Positions 14,619 through 19,380 of a stretch of 19,380 bases of DNA are shown one piece after another; position 1 is the stretch's first letter; the number at the start of each line of letters is the position of its first letter. Source of the DNA: Stramenopiles sp. TOSAG23-2. Lineage: Eukaryota > Sar. The stretch is from contig LT649584.1 of assembly GCA_900128395.1 (NCBI GenBank), positions 1 to 19,380 on the forward strand. Direction: 5' to 3'. The notes beneath the pieces are model-generated. The model was not told the origin of the DNA. It ran no database searches and saw only the letters and a program-made list of their open reading frames with translations. Position numbers and translations under genes: made by a program.

Positions 14619-17600
14619 ATGAAAAAGGAGACAGCTCACTTGATTTGCTGCAGATATACGATGAATTATTATGTTATGGCTATAATGTTGCTTCTTCTTT
14701 TTTTCTCAATTCATGTGGTAACAGCACAAATGTCTGTGGATCAGGAAACTTGGCCTAGTAATCAACCATTTACGAAATGTTTTGGCAACGACGCTTCAAG
14801 AGTTTGTAGGCCACATGAGAATGAAGATCCATTTGTCTTTAAATGTGATGAAAACTATTTAAAGCGGAAACCGGTTTTTTTGACGTCGAGTCCTTGGAGG
14901 TCTTCGATGTATATGACATGGATTGCACAAATCATTATTTCTGAAATTCTACACTATCCTGTATACATTTCTCACAACGGAGGTGGAGATCATGAATTTT
15001 ATTCAAAAGAAATTGCTTCAATATTAAATACTGTTGAATATTCATGGCGTGGTTTAGAAACTGCATCTGTAGATGTAGAATGTAATGAGGAAGTTCGTCG
15101 AAGTCGGGGGATTTCACCTGAACTGGCAGGTACTCCAGAATGTGTAGCGGTAGATGGAATTGTACCCTTAGGCTGCTATCCGTGTACTCACGCTATGTTA
15201 GATGTGTGGTCAGAGACACAAACAGCAGAAATAGAAAAATATGTATATAAGGATCGTGTTGCAGAAATATCGTCACCGACAGGATATGAAGGTGGTGTTG
15301 GATTATACATGCCAAAAACAGCGTTAGAGAAAATTAAAGGTATTAGCAGTTTTACTGCCTTGCGAGATCCAGACGTTGCTGGTCAGTTCGGAAGGCTATT
15401 AACCTTGGGTCAATATTGTATGAAAGTTTTTTTAGGTTTAATTCCTCATGATCCACCGGATATTTTAAATGACAATGGCCGCCGTAGACGTTGCTCAGAA
15501 GCCGACGTGGCTGCTAATAATGCCTGTAATGTTGGTAGTTATGTACATGGTGCACCTTCAGATGATTCATTCTGTGAGCTTTTTTATCTGTTTGGTGGGC
15601 CCGCAGCAGATGCAGCTGGGGTACCTATGACCAGAGAAACGTGTCGTGATGCAAAACCAGGAGAGCCGGCGGATGACATACATATATTGTGTTCAAAATT
15701 TACCATCACTACTCAAGATATTTTTAGATATCTTTCTCCATTGGCTGCAGAGATAGGTAGTTCACGTTTCGCTACAACAAATCCGCTTTATACTGGATAT
15801 TTTGATACCGAATTTGAAGATCCAAACCACCCTGTAGACAAGCTTGCAACAGTAGCAGTCAAAGGTTGTAATTGGAAGTCACCTGTTAATCCTCTTGGAG
15901 CAAGATGGTCCCATGATTATTTAGAGATGGCGAAACAAGATGGTATGCGACTTCGTGCTGTTGATTATGGCGAATATTTGTTAGAAGTTCATGACGCTGC
16001 ATCTCGAAAAGCTATTGATGATAGTGTTTTCCAACCTCAATTAATAATGCTTGAAAGACCAAATGCGCAATTTAAACGGTACAAATATCAATCTAATGTC
16101 CGAAAACCGTTTACATTTAATAAACGAGAACCGGAACTCGTAGCAGGGGGTGAAGCGTTTCAGTTGGTTGAAATGAGCATGGCACCTAATACAGAAGAAT
16201 GTCAAGCCAGGCGTTTAAAATATTTTCAAGGCCATTGTCCTGAGGATAACGAAGCATCAAAGAACGAGGGTTTAAGTAGTACTCCTATGCAGAATTCATA
16301 TACATGTGGAAATTTTAGCGATAATCAAGTAAACCCAATTTGTGCTCCACAATATGATCATTGTGGTTTTAGAAAGTACAAGCCCGTTAAAGTGTTTTCA
16401 TCGAAGTTAGAAGAGTACAACCCTGAGGTACATTATTTTTTACGAAATTTTGAATTATCATTAGATGATATAGAAGAAATCTTAGGTCGGGCTGGGTACG
16501 ATACAACTTATACAGCCGCATCAAACACAGATATATCTCAGCGACATGTGGTGTGCGATTGGGTAAAAAGCAACATGAATAAGTGGAATTCGTGGCTTCC
16601 ATCATCAGTCTCGTCATCCTCAAAGAACGGTACTGACGCAAGAAGATGTCTCGGAGAAATAGCTCCATCTTACGCTGGTGGAAAATATACAGCTGGGATC
16701 ATGTGCAGCGGACATGGTTCCTGTGAAGCGGAGCCTTCCCGTGGTGTCTCAAATTCTTATGCAGGTGTTTGCAAATGCGATCCTGGATACATTGGCGATG
16801 ACTGTGGAGCGCTAGGTGAAGGTTTGGATATAAACATTAAGTTAGATGATCCCTTAGTTTTAACCATGTTCAGTATAAACGGTTTATGCTTCATTTTTAT
16901 AACTATGGTTTGGATATTTATATATCCAAATCGTAATGAGCCTGTAATATTCTATTGCAGTTACAATTTTTTGAAATACTTAACCTACTCAGCACAAATA
17001 GGTTATGCGCATTTGTATTTTTGGGTTGGTAATCCAAGTGTTATAACGTGTATGGTACGACCACTGCTAGCTATTTTCCCCTTCTTAATATTTGTTGGTA
17101 CTATATTCGCAAGAATTTACAGAACATCATTAATATTATGGGGGAAGACGCCACCTCCAAAAATTGTAACTGACGGTGGTTACGTATACTCAATATTAAA
17201 AAAAGTTTTAATACCAGAAGTAGTGATATGTACGATATGGATGCTAGTTGCGACTCCAACGGTTGAAATAGGGCGACCAGAGGGTAGACTGTATGAACAA
17301 TATGCGTATTGCAATTATGGAACTATTGGTAACACATTGTCTGGTATTGCTATAGCATATATCGTTTTAGTTGCTGCTTGGGCTTTTGTTTTGTTAGTCG
17401 TAATTTATAGATCCGACGATGATCCGTTGTATCATAATGATACATTTTTAATGACTAAATCACTTGCAGTTGTTTTGGTGATTTGCGGTATTGGTCTAGC
17501 AGGTGGGCTGATACTCGAACAATTTCCTAACTTATTTTCCGTGCGTTTTGTATTAATATGCATAACAACAGCAGCATCTTCATTATTTGGGCTATATGTG

Positions 17601-19001
17601 ATAATTTTTCCAAAATATAAATCTATATATTTGAAGCCTGACGAGAACATTATTTTTCCAGGGAAATTATATCAACAGCAGGTCATGGAAAACAACAAGT
17701 CGCGAAAAATTTTCCCAACAGAAGATGAAACATCCATTGATCCTAGGGTACTGCGAAAAAACAAGGAACTGCTTAAAGAAAATCTACAACTCATTGAATC
17801 GATGCATAATTCGGCAAAGGAATTGAAAGAAGCAGACGTTCTATTGAAAGAATATGAAGACGCGAGACAAAAACGCGAGGACATGATAAATGCGACTGCA
17901 GATGAGAATGCGAATGTGCTTGATGATGTTCCATCTAGAGACGGGGATGGGTCAGAAGACGAGGAGGATGAAGAGGGTGAAGAGCATAAAGAAGAGGAGA
18001 ACAGTGATGGTGATTCAGATGATGAAAGTGGTTTTAAAATACCGAGTTATAATATTGTACCCCGATTAAAGGCTGTCGTAGAAGCAGCTGTAACTGAAGC
18101 AAGTGAACATTTGAGCAGAATGGACGAGGCAAAAATGTCGGAGGCTGCAAAATCAAAATCTTTAGAAGAGAAACGGCGTAAAGTAAATCTAGCGATCGAT
18201 CAAATAGAACTGCAAAGGAAAAAAAGAAAGAAATTGGAAGTTGCATCGCATAATGCGCTTCCACCATTGGACAATATTTTGCGGTACCATAACTTGTTAC
18301 AATATACTAGATTATTCAGAAAATTGAAAATGACAACAGCAAAATTAATTCAATTGCAACCAGCTGAAATTAAAAGACTTGGTATGCGATTAGGTCACCA
18401 ACGTAAACTGGAAGTTGCTATTAAAAATTTAGTTGGCACCGCACCGCCACCATTACCTACGCCAACTGCAACACCAGCGCCATCAGAAGTGTCTGAACTG
18501 TTCGAGGATATCAATGAAATGAGTGCTGCTGCTATACTTTCACGTTTCGAACTTGATGAGCTTTCAGAGAAATTTATAGAGTTTGGTTGTGAAGGCAGTG
18601 CTGACTTGCTATTAATTTCTGAAGAAGACCTTGATCAATTGGGATTAGATGAGGAGCAGTTCGATATATTCCAAGATTTAAAAGATTGGATGGAAGAACA
18701 ATATAGAAAAATAGAAATTGAACGCGAACGTAGATTACAGGAAGTTCCTGAGGTTGATGAAGAAGATTCAGTATCTGATACGAGCATGAAGGATGATGAT
18801 GAAAACGGTGATCCGTTGCAATTAGAAGATGGTAACCCGCCAGAAAATGTTGCTGTAACTAATGAAGGTGGAGAAGATGTTAAACCTAGTGATAACAATG
18901 CAGGTGAAATAGATCAGGAAGAAGCAGTAGTGACAGAAGGAGGGGATGACGGTGGTGGTGAAAATGAAGGGAATAAAGTCGAAGTGAAAGTAGAGAAATA
19001 A
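14619..19001 (+). CDS. Class C-like 7TM receptor with OpuAC-type ectodomain, EGF and two SAM domains
   Basis: The protein has 1460 residues and no intron. A signal peptide is followed by a long Cys-containing ectodomain (about 85-661). It resembles a type II periplasmic-binding fold of the glycine-betaine (OpuAC) kind: a start like VFLTSSPWRSS, then DVWSETQ and GYEGGVGLYMP, and a terminal helix ending near WNSWLP. An EGF-like module (about C696-C729) leads into a seven-helix domain (about 744-1002) with class C features: C..RPLLAIFPFLIF, an IFARIYR loop and a terminal FPKY. The cytoplasmic tail has a coiled coil (about 1045-1090), an acidic block (about 1108-1140), a SAM domain (about 1217-1271), a Pro-rich linker and a second SAM-like domain (about 1300-1357). 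It probably senses a small osmolyte-like ligand at the surface and signals through G proteins or SAM scaffolds. The first in-frame ATG is at 14619; the ATG at 14661 gives a cleaner signal peptide and may be the true start. The ligand is unknown. Confidence 0.87.
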   Translation: MKKETAHLICCRYTMNYYVMAIMLLLLFFSIHVVTAQMSVDQETWPSNQPFTKCFGNDASRVCRPHENEDPFVFKCDENYLKRKPVFLTSSPWRSSMYMTWIAQIIISEILHYPVYISHNGGGDHEFYSKEIASILNTVEYSWRGLETASVDVECNEEVRRSRGISPELAGTPECVAVDGIVPLGCYPCTHAMLDVWSETQTAEIEKYVYKDRVAEISSPTGYEGGVGLYMPKTALEKIKGISSFTALRDPDVAGQFGRLLTLGQYCMKVFLGLIPHDPPDILNDNGRRRRCSEADVAANNACNVGSYVHGAPSDDSFCELFYLFGGPAADAAGVPMTRETCRDAKPGEPADDIHILCSKFTITTQDIFRYLSPLAAEIGSSRFATTNPLYTGYFDTEFEDPNHPVDKLATVAVKGCNWKSPVNPLGARWSHDYLEMAKQDGMRLRAVDYGEYLLEVHDAASRKAIDDSVFQPQLIMLERPNAQFKRYKYQSNVRKPFTFNKREPELVAGGEAFQLVEMSMAPNTEECQARRLKYFQGHCPEDNEASKNEGLSSTPMQNSYTCGNFSDNQVNPICAPQYDHCGFRKYKPVKVFSSKLEEYNPEVHYFLRNFELSLDDIEEILGRAGYDTTYTAASNTDISQRHVVCDWVKSNMNKWNSWLPSSVSSSSKNGTDARRCLGEIAPSYAGGKYTAGIMCSGHGSCEAEPSRGVSNSYAGVCKCDPGYIGDDCGALGEGLDINIKLDDPLVLTMFSINGLCFIFITMVWIFIYPNRNEPVIFYCSYNFLKYLTYSAQIGYAHLYFWVGNPSVITCMVRPLLAIFPFLIFVGTIFARIYRTSLILWGKTPPPKIVTDGGYVYSILKKVLIPEVVICTIWMLVATPTVEIGRPEGRLYEQYAYCNYGTIGNTLSGIAIAYIVLVAAWAFVLLVVIYRSDDDPLYHNDTFLMTKSLAVVLVICGIGLAGGLILEQFPNLFSVRFVLICITTAASSLFGLYVIIFPKYKSIYLKPDENIIFPGKLYQQQVMENNKSRKIFPTEDETSIDPRVLRKNKELLKENLQLIESMHNSAKELKEADVLLKEYEDARQKREDMINATADENANVLDDVPSRDGDGSEDEEDEEGEEHKEEENSDGDSDDESGFKIPSYNIVPRLKAVVEAAVTEASEHLSRMDEAKMSEAAKSKSLEEKRRKVNLAIDQIELQRKKRKKLEVASHNALPPLDNILRYHNLLQYTRLFRKLKMTTAKLIQLQPAEIKRLGMRLGHQRKLEVAIKNLVGTAPPPLPTPTATPAPSEVSELFEDINEMSAAAILSRFELDELSEKFIEFGCEGSADLLLISEEDLDQLGLDEEQFDIFQDLKDWMEEQYRKIEIERERRLQEVPEVDEEDSVSDTSMKDDDENGDPLQLEDGNPPENVAVTNEGGEDVKPSDNNAGEIDQEEAVVTEGGDDGGGENEGNKVEVKVEK

Positions 19002-19026
19002 AAGTATTATTTAAAATAATGATATG

Positions 19027-19127
19027 ATATATGATATGATACTGTATGATTATGATATGATACTGTATGATATGATATTGTGATATGTCATATGATACAT
19101 GTATCTTATGCATATCATATCATATAT
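19027..19127. repeat. Inverted repeat in the receptor 3' flank
   Basis: Arms of 15 bases, 19027-19041 and 19113-19127, are exact reverse complements separated by 71 bases. They could form a hairpin in the 3' untranslated region. AT-only composition makes chance pairing easier than for mixed sequence. Confidence 0.75.
19030..19071 (+). repeat. Two perfect tandem copies of a 21-bp unit
   Basis: The unit (start tatgatatgatactg) occupies 19030-19050 and 19051-19071 without mismatch, 29 bases after the receptor stop codon. Confidence 0.95.
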
Positions 19128-19279
19128 TTAATATATCATAATATATATATATATAAAAAATTCTCATATTATATTTTTTAATTGAAGAAGATGCCCTAAA
19201 CGCACTCTATGAATTGAGTCATATTTTTATAACGGGCACCATTTTATTCAACATAATATAATACATGATACATACTAAG

Positions 19280-19380
19280 ATCTCTTCCTCTCTCTCCCCA
19301 CACACAAATGCTTTTCTCCTTTATCCTCTCTCTCCCCTCTTCTATTGCTCTTTCTTCTGTTTCTTTTTTCCACCTTTTCG
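19280..19380. other. Pyrimidine-rich tract at the window edge, possible edge of another gene
   Basis: The plus strand is almost purely C and T from about 19280 to the window end, interrupted by a short ACACACAAATG. Purine/pyrimidine tracts contain few stop codons, so several frames are open. An ATG at 19308 reads a 24-codon hydrophobic, signal-peptide-like start. On the minus strand, a Lys/Arg/Glu-rich frame runs in from the edge and ends at a TAG (19275-19277). The window does not decide between a promoter tract, a starting gene or the tail of a convergent gene. Confidence 0.35.

Larger units (their letters stand above)
19002..19278. other. AT-rich 3' flank of the receptor gene
   Basis: No gene is visible. 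The stretch is dominated by ATATG/ATATC repeats and TA runs to about 19155, followed by about 100 bases of unremarkable DNA (19180-19278). I see no canonical AATAAA on the plus strand within about 250 bases of the receptor stop, so that transcript may use a variant signal. Confidence 0.6.

Noticed and set aside
14871-16605. Bacterial transporter gene or contamination, from the OpuAC-like sequence
   Set aside because: The domain is in one continuous frame with a signal peptide, EGF module, seven-helix domain and SAM domains, so it is part of a eukaryotic receptor.
1-19380. tRNA, rRNA, CRISPR arrays, operons or ribosome binding sites
   Set aside because: I found no tRNA-like arms or T-loop sequence, no spaced repeat array and no prokaryotic signals; the gene content is eukaryotic.
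1-19380. Variant genetic code, suspected from the AT-rich protist character
   Set aside because: Long frames contain no internal TAA, TAG or TGA, and real genes end at TAA or TGA exactly where family homology ends.

Overview
The window is nuclear DNA from an AT-rich, intron-poor eukaryote that probably builds motile cilia or flagella. The eukaryotic signs are a phase-1 spliceosomal intron with a branch-point-like sequence, signal peptides, a PIEZO channel, a class C seven-helix receptor, the axonemal protein CFAP58, A-rich start contexts and AATAAA signals. The long reading frames use the standard code: TAA and TGA end genes and do not occur inside them. I cannot place the species. A free-living protist, alga or zoosporic fungus-like lineage would fit; an organism without cilia would not.

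Layout. (1) 1-279: AT-rich upstream DNA with CA/TA repeats. (2) 280-1756, +: secreted pepsin/cathepsin D-type aspartic protease in two exons (intron 1562-1676). (3) 1757-2599: intergenic DNA with a poly(A) signal, a less AT-rich island and ATCT/TA microsatellites ending 15 bases before the next start codon. (4) 2600-11035, +: an uninterrupted 2811-residue PIEZO mechanosensitive channel carrying a fibronectin type III domain in its intracellular beam-to-blade linker. (5) 11036-11284: short convergent 3' region with poly(A) signals on both strands. (6) 11285-13864, -: CFAP58, an all-coiled-coil axonemal protein. (7) 13865-14618: divergent intergenic region with a trinucleotide hairpin and a hairpin-rich, more GC-rich island. 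(8) 14619-19001, +: a 1460-residue receptor with a signal peptide, a glycine-betaine-type periplasmic-binding-like ectodomain, an EGF-like module, a class C seven-helix domain, coiled coil, an acidic stretch and two SAM domains. (9) 19002-19380: AT-rich repeats, then a strongly strand-biased pyrimidine tract running off the window.

Three of the four genes concern sensing or motility: a mechanosensitive channel, an axoneme component and a surface receptor sharing a head-to-head promoter region with that component. Eukaryotic gene neighbours need not be functionally linked, so a ciliary sensory module is a hypothesis. The most notable novelties are the FnIII domain inside PIEZO, the substituted PF-x2-E-x6-W motif, the receptor's domain chain and a perfect 30-bp palindrome inside the PIEZO coding sequence. 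Base counts, alignments to known families and domain boundaries were made by eye from memory of the families; no search was run.
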